This document shows, piece after piece, positions 1-8,677 of a stretch of 23,652 nucleotides of DNA (positions are counted from its first letter, which is position 1; each line of letters begins with the position of its first letter). Origin of the DNA: DATATB01 sp036268995 (lineage in GTDB: Bacteria > Planctomycetota > Planctomycetia > Pirellulales > PNKZ01); the NCBI GenBank assembly GCA_036268995.1, contig DATATB010000112.1:1-23652 (forward strand). The letters run 5' to 3'. The notes under the pieces were generated by a model. It had not been told where the DNA came from and did not search any database. It saw nothing but the letters and a program-made list of their open reading frames with translations. A program made the translations under genes and the position numbers.

Positions 1-1745
1 CCGCCGCTGACGATGTTCAGCGCGTAAGCGCCATTCACCTGGTTGAGGTTCACGGTCCCGCTGGCGTTGATCACCACATTTCCCGCGAGCGTCGTATTGT
101 TCGTGCTGATGGTGAACGAGCCATTGGTCATCTGCTCGAACCCGTCGAGCGTGACGGCGCTGTCGGAATAGGCCTGCGAGCCGACGGTCGCGACATTCGC
201 CAGGCTGACTGAACTGCCGGCCGCAGTGAGCGACGCGAGCGGAATCGATCCGCCCACGGCCGCCGCGAAAGTCGCTGTCGATCCGCCGCTTTTTCCCACG
301 CTCAGGTTGAAATCGCCATTGACGGTGCTCTCGAACGCAATCGCGCCGCTGGCATTGGGGATCGACAGGTCCGCAGTCAGCAGGACTGGGCTGTTGAACG
401 TGAGGCCCGACGTGGTGGTGATCGAGCCGCCGGCCAGAACCGTCGCTCCCCCGGCGCCGATGGTCAGGCTGCCAAGCGCGCTGGTCTTGCCGAGCGTGCC
501 GTTGAAGGTCGTCGTGCCGGTGGTGTTGATCACCAAGGCACCATTGTTGTTGATCGTGCTGTTGAACGTGACATTGCCGCTGCCGGCTTGCAGCGTCGCC
601 CCAGCCAGCCCCGAAAGCGTCACTGCGTTGTTGTAGGTCTGGTTGCCGCTGGTCGCCACGTTGCCATCCAGGAGGGTCGTGCCGACGGCGCCGGTCGAGA
701 GGCTGGCCAGCGGCGTCGTGATGACCGAGCTGCCACCCAAGTTTGTCACGCCGGGCGAATTGAGCGTGACGCTGTAGGCTCCGTTGAGGCCGCTGAAGCT
801 CATGCCCGCCGAGCCGGCACTGAACGTCGTGTTGGCGGTGAGCGTCTGGCTGTTACTGTAGGTCTGAGCGCCGGTCGTCGTAATCGAGCCGCCACCGAGC
901 GTGCTGGTCGTAGTCCCCTTTATCGTGACCGCCGCCAGCGGCGTGTGGGACCCAATGGCGCCGGCCAGCACCAGCGTGCCGGTATTGATAGTTAGAGTCT
1001 GTGCGCCGTCGATCGTGTTGTTGATGCTGATGGTATTCGAGCTTCCGCTGCCCAGCGTGACGTTTGCCCCCAGCGTCAAAGGGTCGTTGATGGTCAGCGC
1101 GCTGGTCGTCGTGATCGAGGCGTCTACCAGCGTGCTGCCGGCCGCATCGGTCGTGAGCGAGGATAGAGCCGTCAAGCCACCCACCGCGGCGCCGAATGTC
1201 GTCATGCCGGAGCTATCGACGGTCAGGGTATGATTGCCATTGACGGTACCGTTGAAAGTGACATTCCCGCTGCCGGACGCGAGCGTGTCATTGCCGGCGA
1301 GGGTAATAGGGGCGTTGTAAACCTGGTTGCCGGTCGTGGTCACCGAGTTCAGACTGAGACTTGTCGCGACGATGGACAGGCTGCCGGCCACAAGGCTGGA
1401 CGGCGTAGTCACGGCGTCGGCGCCGCTGCCGGTGATCGACAGCAGGCCCGAGGCGTCCAGTTCTCCCAGCTTGACCTGGTCGCTCGAGTACGACCCGCCG
1501 GCATTGATCGCCAGCGTGGCCAGCGAAGTGAAACCGGCCGCGGCGCTCACGTCGGTCAGATCGATGACATTATTATAAGGTCCGGCCGTGGCCGTAATAT
1601 TGATGGCCGTGACGGCGCTGGCCAGTGCCGGCCCGCTCGTGGGATTGGCGCCGTTGACCAGCACGTTGCCGCCCGAAGTGCTGATCGTCACGTTCTGCGG
1701 GCCGTCGACGTTCACCGTCAGCACGCCGCCGACAAGCGTATCGGT
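1..1745 (-). repeat. Mega-repeat unit B (partial) inside the giant repeat protein
   Basis: This is the second copy of the 742-residue unit, cut by the window edge. It is homologous along its visible length to unit A but clearly diverged, so the duplication is not recent. Confidence 0.75.
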
Positions 1746-4091
1746 GGTCACGACGGCGGGAATCTGGATCACGATTGTGGCCGTGTCAGTGGCGGTCGAA
1801 AAAGCCGTGCTGCCGCCATTGGAAGTGGTATCGACGAGCGTGCCCGGCGTGCCGGTTCCCAGGTTCCAGGCGCGATACGTAAACGTGGCCGTGCCGGTGT
1901 CGACGCCGTCGGGCGCGAACTGCACGAGATCGGTCGACGCCAGCAGCAACGACTGCGTGTCAGTGACCGTGCCAAAATTCGTCCAATTGACGCCGTCGGG
2001 CGAATACTGCCAATTGCCGCCCGGTGTGGACTGGCCGGTCACGGCGATGTTGTACGAATCGTTCCCATCCAGTATCGAACTGCCCACGAGCGCAGCCACG
2101 GTCTCCGACGTGCTGGCGGGGAGGTTCGTGCTCACCGGCCCGAACATGGGCGAGATGGGATTCAGTATGGGGGCGCTGCTGATATAGCTGATTTCCCCGC
2201 TGTATGCGATCAGCGCGGCCCCCGCGGCGACGGATGCCGGATGCGAGTACACCTGGTTGCCGTCGGTTGTCACACTGCCGTCGATCGTGATCGGACCGGT
2301 GGACAAGACCGATAGGCTCGTCGGCCTGCTGATCGCCCCGCCCAGGATCGTCGACCCAGTCGTCGTCAGCGAAAGTGCGTAGGCGCCATTGAACTGACCC
2401 ACGCTAATCCCGCCGTCCCCGACGTTGAAGGACGTATTCCCGTCCAAGGTAGTCACGCCATGGATCGTTAACGAAGGCAGCGCGGTTGTGCCACCAAACG
2501 TGCCGGACACGAAGGTGGCGCCCTGCGCAATCGTGAGGCTCCCCGGCCCGTCGACTGTCGGGCCCCAGAACTGCGTCTGACCGTCCGTAATCGTGGTATT
2601 GGATTGGAGCACGACACTATTATTGAAACTGACCAAAGTGGCGGCCTTGATTGTGCCGGCGTTAATCACGGTCGTGCCGCCCGGGCCGATAACGATGCCG
2701 TTTATGCCGAAGCCGCTGCTGCCAACCGGTCCATTGAATGTCGTGGTGCCGGAAGTAGCCACCGAGATATAACCGCCAGTGATTGCGCCGAAGGTAATAT
2801 TGCCGCTGCCGGCATTTAGCGTGACCGTTCCGAACGAAGTCGGGCCGTTGTATGTCTGGTTGCCCATCGTCGTGACGCTACCAACGACCTCTGTGGCCGC
2901 AGACGTGACTGTCAGACTTGCCAAAGGTGCCACGTTGCCGAGGCCGGGGTAAAGGGTAGCCGAACCGGTTGTACTGACCTGGACGTTGTGCTGCCCCTGG
3001 AGCCCCTCGATTACGATGTTCCCGCTGCCGGCGCTGAACGTCGTGTCGGCCCCGAGCATCAGCGCGGAATTGATGTTCAGCGGGCCAGTGGTTGTGATCG
3101 AGCCGCCGGAGAACGGACTGCCGGCTGGCGAGCTGAGCGTAAAGCTCGTCAGCGGCGTGATCGAGCCGATCGCCCCTCCCAGATTCACATCAAAGGAGTT
3201 AAAGGCAAGCGAGTGCGCGCCATCGACGGTACTGCCCAGCGTAACGCCGAACACACCGGACCCGGCCAGGGTTACGTTGCCGCCCAGCGTGATTGGGTCG
3301 TTCAGCGCCAGGCCCTGGATGCCCAACGCGGTAATCGAGGCATCGACTGTCGTCGTGCCGCTGGAGTCGGTCACGAGACCCGACAAAGGCTGTAAGGCCC
3401 CCACGGCACCGGTAAACGTCGTGGTGCCGGCCGAGTCGACGGTCAGCGCATAGCGACCATTGAGCGTGCTGCCGAAGGTCACATTGCCGCTGCCGGCCGA
3501 AAGCAACGAGTTGCCGGCCAGCGTTACCGCCGCGCCGAAATTCTGCGCGCCGCTGGTTGTGATGTTTCCGTCGATCGTGATCGTGCCAGTGGTGCCGGGA
3601 GTGACCGCCAGGCTGCCCGCCGCGAGTCCCGGGGCCAGCGTCGCTTGTATCACGCCGCTGCTCGAGACCGTCACCGCGCCGCTGGCATTCAGTGCTCCCA
3701 ACGAGACTGTATCGATGCCAACCGGGCCGCCGGTGGCGATCGTCACGGTCGACAAGTTAAAGCCTGCGGCGGCGCTGACGCCCGAGAGGTTGATCGTGTT
3801 ATTGAAGTTCCCGGTGCCGGTGATGTTGATGGCCGTGACGCTGCTGGTCGACGCGGCCCCGGTCGTGGGATTGGCGCCGTTAACCAGCACCTTCCCTCCC
3901 GAGTTGGTGATGGTCACACTGTCGGCGCTGTTGAAATTGACGGTCAGGACGCCGGCGGAGAACGTATCAGTCGTGAGCGACAGCATGCGTCGCTCTTCCA
4001 ACGATTCGATCCGCAGCAAGCGGGCAACAGGCACTGGTGCGCGGCGGCGATGCGGCGCCCTTCGCGATGGTCGGCGGCGACGGTGAAGCAT
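1..4091 (-). CDS. Giant secreted beta-strand repeat protein with LEPR-XLL-like N-terminus (3' end outside window)
   Basis: The reading frame is open from an ATG at 4091 to the window edge, giving more than 1,360 residues with no stop; the C-terminus is missing. The N-terminus is very arginine-rich (about residues 4-28) and leads into RIESLEERRML (residues 27-37), which resembles the planctomycete LEPR-XLL motif seen at the start of large exported proteins. The rest is Gly/Ser/Thr/Asn/Val-rich and repeats a unit of roughly 70-75 residues (pattern SITTTGNQTYN, then SAGSGNVTF, then TTTF.GAVG), as in autotransporter or filamentous adhesin beta-helices. At about 1757-2157 a different domain with W-Q-Y-S-P-D-G-V-N-W and TFTYRAWN resembles the cadherin-like or RTX-adhesin domains of giant surface proteins. 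Surface location and an adhesive or structural role are inferred. The plus-strand frames across it are shadows. Confidence 0.9.
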   Translation of the reverse strand, partial: MLHRRRRPSRRAPHRRRAPVPVARLLRIESLEERRMLSLTTDTFSAGVLTVNFNSADSVTITNSGGKVLVNGANPTTGAASTSSVTAINITGTGNFNNTINLSGVSAAAGFNLSTVTIATGGPVGIDTVSLGALNASGAVTVSSSGVIQATLAPGLAAGSLAVTPGTTGTITIDGNITTSGAQNFGAAVTLAGNSLLSAGSGNVTFGSTLNGRYALTVDSAGTTTFTGAVGALQPLSGLVTDSSGTTTVDASITALGIQGLALNDPITLGGNVTLAGSGVFGVTLGSTVDGAHSLAFNSFDVNLGGAIGSITPLTSFTLSSPAGSPFSGGSITTTGPLNINSALMLGADTTFSAGSGNIVIEGLQGQHNVQVSTTGSATLYPGLGNVAPLASLTVTSAATEVVGSVTTMGNQTYNGPTSFGTVTLNAGSGNITFGAITGGYISVATSGTTTFNGPVGSSGFGINGIVIGPGGTTVINAGTIKAATLVSFNNSVVLQSNTTITDGQTQFWGPTVDGPGSLTIAQGATFVSGTFGGTTALPSLTIHGVTTLDGNTSFNVGDGGISVGQFNGAYALSLTTTGSTILGGAISRPTSLSVLSTGPITIDGSVTTDGNQVYSHPASVAAGAALIAYSGEISYISSAPILNPISPMFGPVSTNLPASTSETVAALVGSSILDGNDSYNIAVTGQSTPGGNWQYSPDGVNWTNFGTVTDTQSLLLASTDLVQFAPDGVDTGTATFTYRAWNLGTGTPGTLVDTTSNGGSTAFSTATDTATIVIQIPAVVTTDTLVGGVLTVNVDGPQNVTISTSGGNVLVNGANPTSGPALASAVTAINITATAGPYNNVIDLTDVSAAAGFTSLATLAINAGGSYSSDQVKLGELDASGLLSITGSGADAVTTPSSLVAGSLSIVATSLSLNSVTTTGNQVYNAPITLAGNDTLASGSGNVTFNGTVNGNHTLTVDSSGMTTFGAAVGGLTALSSLTTDAAGSTLVDASITTTSALTINDPLTLGANVTLGSGSSNTISINNTIDGAQTLTINTGTLVLAGAIGSHTPLAAVTIKGTTTSTLGGGSITTTGAQTYSNSQTLTANTTFSAGSAGMSFSGLNGAYSVTLNSPGVTNLGGSSVITTPLASLSTGAVGTTLLDGNVATSGNQTYNNAVTLSGLAGATLQAGSGNVTFNSTINNNGALVINTTGTTTFNGTLGKTSALGSLTIGAGGATVLAGGSITTTSGLTFNSPVLLTADLSIPNASGAIAFESTVNGDFNLSVGKSGGSTATFAAAVGGSIPLASLTAAGSSVSLANVATVGSQAYSDSAVTLDGFEQMTNGSFTISTNNTTLAGNVVINASGTVNLNQVNGAYALNIVSG
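1746..3971 (-). repeat. Mega-repeat unit A inside the giant repeat protein
   Basis: The protein segment starting TDTFSAGVLTVNFNSADS at 3971 recurs as TDTLVGGVLTVNVDGPQN at 1745. The period is therefore 2,226 bp (742 residues). Further matching anchors follow in the same order: VLVNGANPTTG/VLVNGANPTSG, then VSAAAGF, then SAGSGNVTF/ASGSGNVTF, then TLGGNVTL/TLGANVTL. Unit A also contains the adhesin-like domain at its end. Confidence 0.8.
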
Positions 4092-4320
4092 GGGAGCATT
4101 CGCGCTTGCGCGCGGGTCTTGGCGGGCGAAGCTGGATGCAAACGGCCACGGTATTGTGACCGACTTGCCGGCCCGCGCCAAGAATAATGAAGTCGCCCAA
4201 TACGCTTTCCTGGTGGGGGGTTTTTCTTCGTCACCCCTCTCACTTTGGGAGAGGCTGGGAGAGGGGTCTTCCCCGCGCCCATCGCGCCCACTTGGGGGGT
4301 GTCCGGTCGGCCGCATTGCG
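4092..4320. other. Intergenic region between the beta-propeller gene and the giant protein gene
   Basis: About 230 bp. Both flanking genes read on the minus strand. The only visible structure is the inverted repeat at 4233-4267. No clear promoter hexamers or Shine-Dalgarno sequence were recognised before the ATG at 4091. Confidence 0.5.
4233..4267. repeat. REP-like palindrome
   Basis: ACCCCTCTC (4233-4241) and GAGAGGGGT (4259-4267) form a perfect 9-bp stem with a 17-nt loop that itself contains GGGAGAGG. It lies 54 nt downstream of the beta-propeller gene. Purine/pyrimidine-biased palindromes of this CCCTCTC...GAGAGGG type occur as dispersed intergenic repeats. It could also end transcription, but no T tract follows directly. 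Confidence 0.45.
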
Positions 4321-5625
4321 TCAGTCGGCTTTCGAACCGATGCAATACAGCCATTCTTGGCGCGCGTCGCCGGCTCCCTTTGCCACCCGCATGTAAATGC
4401 GATTCGCACAAAAGACCGGAGTGGCGTAAACGTCCTCGCCCAATTGATTCTCGGCAATCGGCTCGTACGCGCTCGGGCTGGCCTTGAAGATGAACGTCCG
4501 ACCTTCCTGGTTGGTCGCGAAAATCTTCTCGCCGACCAGAACGGGCGACGTATTGAATGTCCCGCCCAGGCGTGCCTTCCACAGCTCTTCGCCAGTGCTG
4601 CTCTTCCAGCAAAAGGCAATTCCCGCATCGGTCACGGTATACAGGCAAGCATCGTGCACCAGCATCGACGGGACGTAGGTCCGCGTCTCGTTTTGCCAGG
4701 CCACCGTGCCCGAGCCATCGGCCTTGACGGCCACGGTCAGCTTCTTTGGGTAGCCGCCGCTGGCGAAGACACGCTCGCCGTCGCTGACGATCGTGCCGAC
4801 GCATTCGGTCGTCGAGCCTTCGATCTCCCACAATCGCTTGCCGCTCAGGGGTTCGAAGCTGGAGATGGTATCGCATCCGGCCAGTAGCAGTTGATCGCGC
4901 CCGGCGACCGGCAGGACAATCGGAGACGTGTAGTTCGGGAGCTGCGGCCGGTCGTGTTGCCACACGATCTTGCCCGTGCGGCGATCCAGCGCGGCGATCA
5001 CTCCGCCGGCCTTGTTGTCCGCGGAAACGATCACCAGCGGCCCGTAAATCGCCGGCGAGGAACCGAAACCTTGATGCGTCGTAAATTCCGAGATTTTGGT
5101 CTCCCAGACTTTTTGTCCATCCAGGTCGAGCGCCGCCGTATAAACGGCGCCGTCATGCAGAAAATTGGCAAAGATGCGCTGGCCGTCGCACGCCACGGTG
5201 GCCGAAGCTTGCGAGCTTTTCTGATGCCCGCGCCGGTCGAACCCACCCGAGTGTACATCGACCTTCCACAACGCGCGACCGGTGCTGCGGTCGTAACACA
5301 AGATCGACTGGACCTCTTGCTGCTCATTGGCCGTGGCCAGGAAGATGCGCTTGCCGACAATCGTCGGCGAAGCATGACCGCGGCCGGGAACTTTGGTCCG
5401 CCAGACGATATTTTCGGTTTCGCTCCAGCGGAGCGGCGGCTGCTGATCGGCCGCCGCAATGCCGTCGCTGGTCGGCCCGCGCCACCAAGGCCAATCAGCC
5501 GTGGCCGCCGAAGCAGCAGAAGTCTTTAATTCTGCCGCAATGGACTCCGGCAGCACCGTGAAAGAACAAAACCCTACGGCGATCAAAGCCAGCGCTGCAA
5601 GCCGGCGAACAAAAGGCTGGTGCAT
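4321..5625 (-). CDS. Secreted PQQ-like beta-propeller repeat protein (BamB-like family)
   Basis: 434 residues, complete. Residues 1-31 form a signal peptide with an Arg-rich start and a hydrophobic ALALIAVGFCSF core. WPWWRGP at 45-51 is the hallmark opening of the large planctomycete family of PQQ-binding-like or outer-membrane-assembly-like propellers. Blades follow with repeated GRALWK, GQKVWE, GKIVWQ, GKRLWE and GEELWK motifs, the tryptophan-docking signature. No enzymatic domain is fused. Function beyond a periplasmic or extracytoplasmic propeller scaffold cannot be told; the family is often annotated as PQQ-binding-like without shown cofactor binding. It lies upstream of the giant repeat protein on the same strand, 229 bp away, so co-transcription is possible but unproven. 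Confidence 0.93.
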   Translation of the reverse strand: MHQPFVRRLAALALIAVGFCSFTVLPESIAAELKTSAASAATADWPWWRGPTSDGIAAADQQPPLRWSETENIVWRTKVPGRGHASPTIVGKRIFLATANEQQEVQSILCYDRSTGRALWKVDVHSGGFDRRGHQKSSQASATVACDGQRIFANFLHDGAVYTAALDLDGQKVWETKISEFTTHQGFGSSPAIYGPLVIVSADNKAGGVIAALDRRTGKIVWQHDRPQLPNYTSPIVLPVAGRDQLLLAGCDTISSFEPLSGKRLWEIEGSTTECVGTIVSDGERVFASGGYPKKLTVAVKADGSGTVAWQNETRTYVPSMLVHDACLYTVTDAGIAFCWKSSTGEELWKARLGGTFNTSPVLVGEKIFATNQEGRTFIFKASPSAYEPIAENQLGEDVYATPVFCANRIYMRVAKGAGDARQEWLYCIGSKAD

Positions 5626-5873
5626 GCGAATTTCCGTACAGAGCGAGATGCAAAAAAGGCGGGAGCTTGGTCGGACAGCTAAGTCGAACCTGGCCAGGAT
5701 TTTGCCAGTTTAACCGCTAATGCACTCGGCCGCGACCACGTTCTGCGCGATGCCAACCAGACAGTAAGATGGCGGACTGCAGCCGACATGTCCTCGGTAA
5801 CCGAATCGACGACCGAAATCAGGCACGACAGCTTAGGGTGAGAATCGGAACGGACCGCCGCGCAAGTAATCGC

Positions 5874-6440
5874 ATGCTTAGCCCCAGACCTACTCGAAAC
5901 GACCTGCTGGCGGCGGAAGGCAAGCGCCTGCCGGACGTCATTGCACCACGTCTCAAGATTTTGTTTAGCGGAATCAATCCGAGCTTATACTCGGCGGCCG
6001 TCGGCCATCATTTTGCGCGACCTGGAAACCGCTTCTGGCCGGCGCTGCATGCCGCCGGTTTCACGGATCGACTACTATCGCCAACCGAAGACCGCAACTT
6101 GCTGGCTTTGGGCTACGGCATCACCAACATTGCGGCGGGTGCAACGGCCAGAGCCGATCAATTGTCGGACGACGAGCTGGCCAACGGCCGAAGGCGGCTC
6201 TTGCAAAAAGCTCGACGCTACCGGCCGCAGGCTCTGGCGATTCTTGGAGTCACCGCATATCGAACTGCGTGGAAACGTCCGCAGGCCGCCCTCGGACTCC
6301 AATCCGAGCGAATCGACGAGACGCTGGTGTGGGTGCTGCCGAACCCCAGCGGATTGAACGCCAGCTATCAGATCCCGGCGCTAGCGAAAATCTTCCGCGA
6401 GCTACGGCTTGCCGTGGCAGGTTTGGAAGCTGAGGCGTAA
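5874..6440 (+). CDS. mug: G/U mismatch-specific uracil-DNA glycosylase (Mug family)
   Basis: 188 residues from the ATG at 5874. An upstream in-frame ATG at 5769 would add 35 residues with no family similarity, so the shorter start is preferred; neither has a strong ribosome site. The body matches E. coli Mug along its length: LFSGINPS (residues 31-37, with N35 corresponding to the catalytic asparagine), HFARPGNRFW (47-56), YRPQALAILG and the C-terminal LPNPSGL (155-161) that inserts into the mismatch. Enzymes of this family excise uracil or thymine opposite G and ethenocytosine in base-excision repair. E. coli Mug is about 168 residues, so the length fits. The gene is divergent from the beta-propeller gene and convergent with the nucleotidyltransferase pair. 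Cytoplasmic. Confidence 0.92.
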   Translation: MLSPRPTRNDLLAAEGKRLPDVIAPRLKILFSGINPSLYSAAVGHHFARPGNRFWPALHAAGFTDRLLSPTEDRNLLALGYGITNIAAGATARADQLSDDELANGRRRLLQKARRYRPQALAILGVTAYRTAWKRPQAALGLQSERIDETLVWVLPNPSGLNASYQIPALAKIFRELRLAVAGLEAEA

Positions 6441-6500
6441 ATTCTGTGCGGAGCAAACAACGAGGGCGAGTCTTGGAATTGAAAGTTGCATTGCAGCCGC

Positions 6501-7271
6501 CTAGTGTCTCTGCAATCGCAGCCGCACAAGCAGATCGTTTAGGGCCGCGGTGCCTCGCGCCGCTTCTGGCAGCTTGCTAGTTTGGAACGCTCGTTCCAGC
6601 GCGGCGGTCAATTGCCGATACTCGTGCTCGTGGAACTCGAGGTCGGCCGTTTCGAGCAGTCCCTTCTCGTGGCCGTCGACTTTTTGGGCGATCAGATCGG
6701 GGATATAGGGCAGTTTGGCCGTTTCGTTCAAACGGAGCAGGTTGGCTTCGACTTCGCCCGTTTCCATCAAATGGATGCCGGTCAGCAGGACCCGGTACAC
6801 GTAGAGCAGCGGCTTCACGCGCGGAGGATTGTCAGTCTGAAACAGCTTCCACTGCGTGGCGGCAAAGCCCAAATAATGGTGCGCATGATGCTTCGTGATA
6901 CAGTCGGCAGCCAGGGCTTTGAGTTCCTCGTGCGCTGGCGTGGTATGGACGACCAAGGGCGAGAGCAACTGCTCCAGCACGTAGCCGTTCTTCTTGAGCA
7001 TCAGACCCAAGAATTTTTTCGCGTCATGGGTGACGAGGTCGATTTCCAAGCCGTCGTGGACGCCCGACTTTTCAACCGTCTCGTCATTCGGATTTAGCCC
7101 GACGACTTCCTCCAGCGGCAACAGGTGCACGCCACGCAGATCGTAATCAGAGTCGGCCGATGGAAAGCCGTACAAGTGCGCCCCGCTGATCGTGGCGAAC
7201 AGTAGCGGATAGGGATGGCTGGCGATCTGGTTGTGCAGTCGAGAATCAACAACGGTGTCATCCTTGCTCAC
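6501..7271 (-). CDS. Pol-beta-type nucleotidyltransferase, RlaP/COG3541 family (second of a pair)
   Basis: 256 residues from a GTG at 7271. This start overlaps the TGA of the upstream paralogue by four bases (GTGA) and is preceded seven bases away by GGAGGAAC, a strong ribosome site; the longer frame to 7550 is antisense-like filler. The Pol-beta fold signature is present: GAHLYGF (30-36) followed by ADSDYDLRG (39-47), with D42 and D44 as the metal-binding pair. The helical C-terminal part resembles COG3541 (PF10127, described as an RNA-repair-pathway polymerase-beta family, RlaP). The family is linked by genome context to RNA ligases and RNA repair; the biochemical activity (probably nucleotide addition to RNA ends) is inferred. 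It is translationally coupled to the gene upstream. Confidence 0.88.
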   Translation of the reverse strand: MSKDDTVVDSRLHNQIASHPYPLLFATISGAHLYGFPSADSDYDLRGVHLLPLEEVVGLNPNDETVEKSGVHDGLEIDLVTHDAKKFLGLMLKKNGYVLEQLLSPLVVHTTPAHEELKALAADCITKHHAHHYLGFAATQWKLFQTDNPPRVKPLLYVYRVLLTGIHLMETGEVEANLLRLNETAKLPYIPDLIAQKVDGHEKGLLETADLEFHEHEYRQLTAALERAFQTSKLPEAARGTAALNDLLVRLRLQRH

Positions 7272-8218
7272 GGTAGTTCCTCCAGCAGTGCCAGGCGACG
7301 GGCTTTGACCAGCAGCATGTTGGCCCGTTCGTAGTCGGGCCGTTCGGGCAGGCTCGTCTGTTGCACGGCTTGTTCGAACTGCTGGTGCAGGCTCAGCCGC
7401 CATTTTTCGGTCTCTTCCCAGGGGATCTCGCCGCGTTTGACCGCCAGCAACTGTTCCCGGTAATCGTCCATGCGCACCGGCACAAAGCCGTGGCGCAGCA
7501 CGCTGATGCCCGAGATCAGCAGTCGGAGCAGGTGCATCACGTGCTTCCACTTGACCTGGCCCTGGTTGCGGAAGTCGGCCTGCATCTTCTTGAATTGCGA
7601 AGCCACGTAGCCGTTATAGGTTTGAAATACCAGCCGCGACAAGAACGACGACCGCATCTCGAGCAGTTCCTCGCCCAGCGGCGTAACCTTTTCGACCAGC
7701 GGGGTGTAGAGGCATTCGAGCACGTTCGGGTTCGCCTTGAGCGCCAGCACGAGAAACCGCTGCAACTCCCAATACTGCTCCTGGGTCTCTTCCCGGTCGA
7801 TCTGGTCGGGTACGCCGTACAGCGACCATTGCAGATTGGCCGGCGGCAGGTAGATGCCCCGGTAGTCGGTGTCGGACTCCTCGCCTTCCAGCCCGTAAGC
7901 ACGAGAACCGACGATGCAGCGGAAAATGCCCCTGGCAAACAGGTCATTCCGCTGGGCCGTCAGCTGCGAGTCGCCAATTTCGCCCTCCTTATATTGGGCG
8001 AGCATCATCAGATCGTCTCGGCGCAGAGCTTCTTCGATGCCATCGAGAAAACGAACTCGATACGAATGGTTGAGATCGCCTGGCGCGCGCACGACCACAC
8101 CGACCGAGCCGCGCGGATGCAGAATCCGCCCACCTTCGGCCGTGATATTTCGCAACGTCACGACCTGCGTGCCGACCGAATAGATCAGGTTCGGATTGTG
8201 ATGGACACGATCGGTCAT
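7268..8218 (-). CDS. Pol-beta-type nucleotidyltransferase, RlaP/COG3541 family, with N-terminal SH3-like domain
   Basis: 316 residues from the ATG at 8218 (MTDRVHHNPNLIYSVG). The frame continues to 8437 but that extension crosses the Hen1 remnant in another frame, so it is rejected. Residues 10-75 form a small domain (GTQVVTL, HPRGSVGVVVRAP, YRVRFLDG) that looks like an SH3/KOW-like barrel, an inference. The catalytic part starts at CIVGSRAYGL (101-110) with EESDTDYRG (113-121), giving GS and D116/D118 of the nucleotidyltransferase fold. It is a paralogue of the next gene, which it overlaps by four bases. A Hen1 remnant 24 bases upstream places the pair in what was probably an RNA-repair operon. 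Confidence 0.88.
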   Translation of the reverse strand: MTDRVHHNPNLIYSVGTQVVTLRNITAEGGRILHPRGSVGVVVRAPGDLNHSYRVRFLDGIEEALRRDDLMMLAQYKEGEIGDSQLTAQRNDLFARGIFRCIVGSRAYGLEGEESDTDYRGIYLPPANLQWSLYGVPDQIDREETQEQYWELQRFLVLALKANPNVLECLYTPLVEKVTPLGEELLEMRSSFLSRLVFQTYNGYVASQFKKMQADFRNQGQVKWKHVMHLLRLLISGISVLRHGFVPVRMDDYREQLLAVKRGEIPWEETEKWRLSLHQQFEQAVQQTSLPERPDYERANMLLVKARRLALLEELP

Positions 8219-8241
8219 GACTCGGCCATCGTTAATGCTGG

Positions 8242-8361
8242 TCACTTCAAGGAGCAGATCCCAAAGCTCAGCTCGAAGCTTTGGAGACGTTCGGAATGCT
8301 TGTGCAGCAAGAACCCCAAGTCCGTGGCCAGTCGGCGGGCGGTCGCGATGGCGAGCAGCAT
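8242..8361 (-). pseudogene. hen1: Hen1 remnant: first ~34 codons of 3'-terminal RNA ribose 2'-O-methyltransferase
   Basis: A 39-codon frame from ATG 8361 to TGA 8244-8242 encodes MLLAIATARRLATDLGFLLH, then a KHSERLQSFELSFG block. This matches the very conserved bacterial Hen1 N-terminus (pattern MLLTIT..PATDLGYLLHKHPDR.QSFDLSFG). After SFG the match stops and a TGA follows five codons later. The ~430 remaining residues, including the methyltransferase domain, are absent. The simplest reading is an internal deletion that fused the 5' end of hen1 to the region just before the nucleotidyltransferase genes. Intact bacterial Hen1 2'-O-methylates the repaired RNA end and works with Pnkp. Neither Pnkp nor a ligase is in the window. 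A short expressed peptide is possible but unlikely. Confidence 0.75.
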
Positions 8362-8677
8362 AGATGCTGTGTTTGGGCGAACGACAACCGAAGGAACTAT
8401 TTCGACAGCCTCGAGCCCGTCGCTGGCAGCATATCAAACGGTATCGACTGGCGTCACGATGCCGCCGCAGATTTGCGTATTCGATCTCCAGAATGGCCCG
8501 AAGGCAAGCGACACGCCCCCCGACAAGACGACACGAAGTTGTGGAAAAGGTTCAGCAAAAACCAGCGCGAATATTCGCTATCGCGATGCGCATCTTGGTT
8601 GCACGGCGCGTGCTGCCGAGATATCGTCGAACCTGGCTCCCGTGGAATCATGTCGGAAAGTAACTCGGAAACCAATC
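8362..8677. other. Intergenic region between the Hen1 remnant and the sulfatase
   Basis: About 315 bp between divergent genes. The long plus-strand frame through it has no signal or family similarity and is taken as chance. No RNA gene, repeat or convincing promoter was recognised. GGAA occurs just before the sulfatase ATG as a weak ribosome site. Confidence 0.4.

Noticed and set aside
226..3453. Several plus-strand frames opposite the giant repeat protein.
   Set aside because: The minus strand has one unbroken frame with clear repeats. The plus frames reflect its biased codon use.
3944..4963. A 339-codon minus-strand frame overlapping the beta-propeller gene and the start of the giant protein.
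   Set aside because: It covers parts of two real genes in another frame and has no motif.
8219..8437. An N-terminal extension of the first nucleotidyltransferase by 73 residues.
   Set aside because: The extension passes through the Hen1 remnant in a different frame. The ATG at 8218 starts a typical family N-terminus.
7361..8677. A 439-codon plus-strand extension upstream of the sulfatase signal peptide.
   Set aside because: It runs antisense to the nucleotidyltransferase gene and has no family likeness. The signal peptide at 8678 marks the true start.
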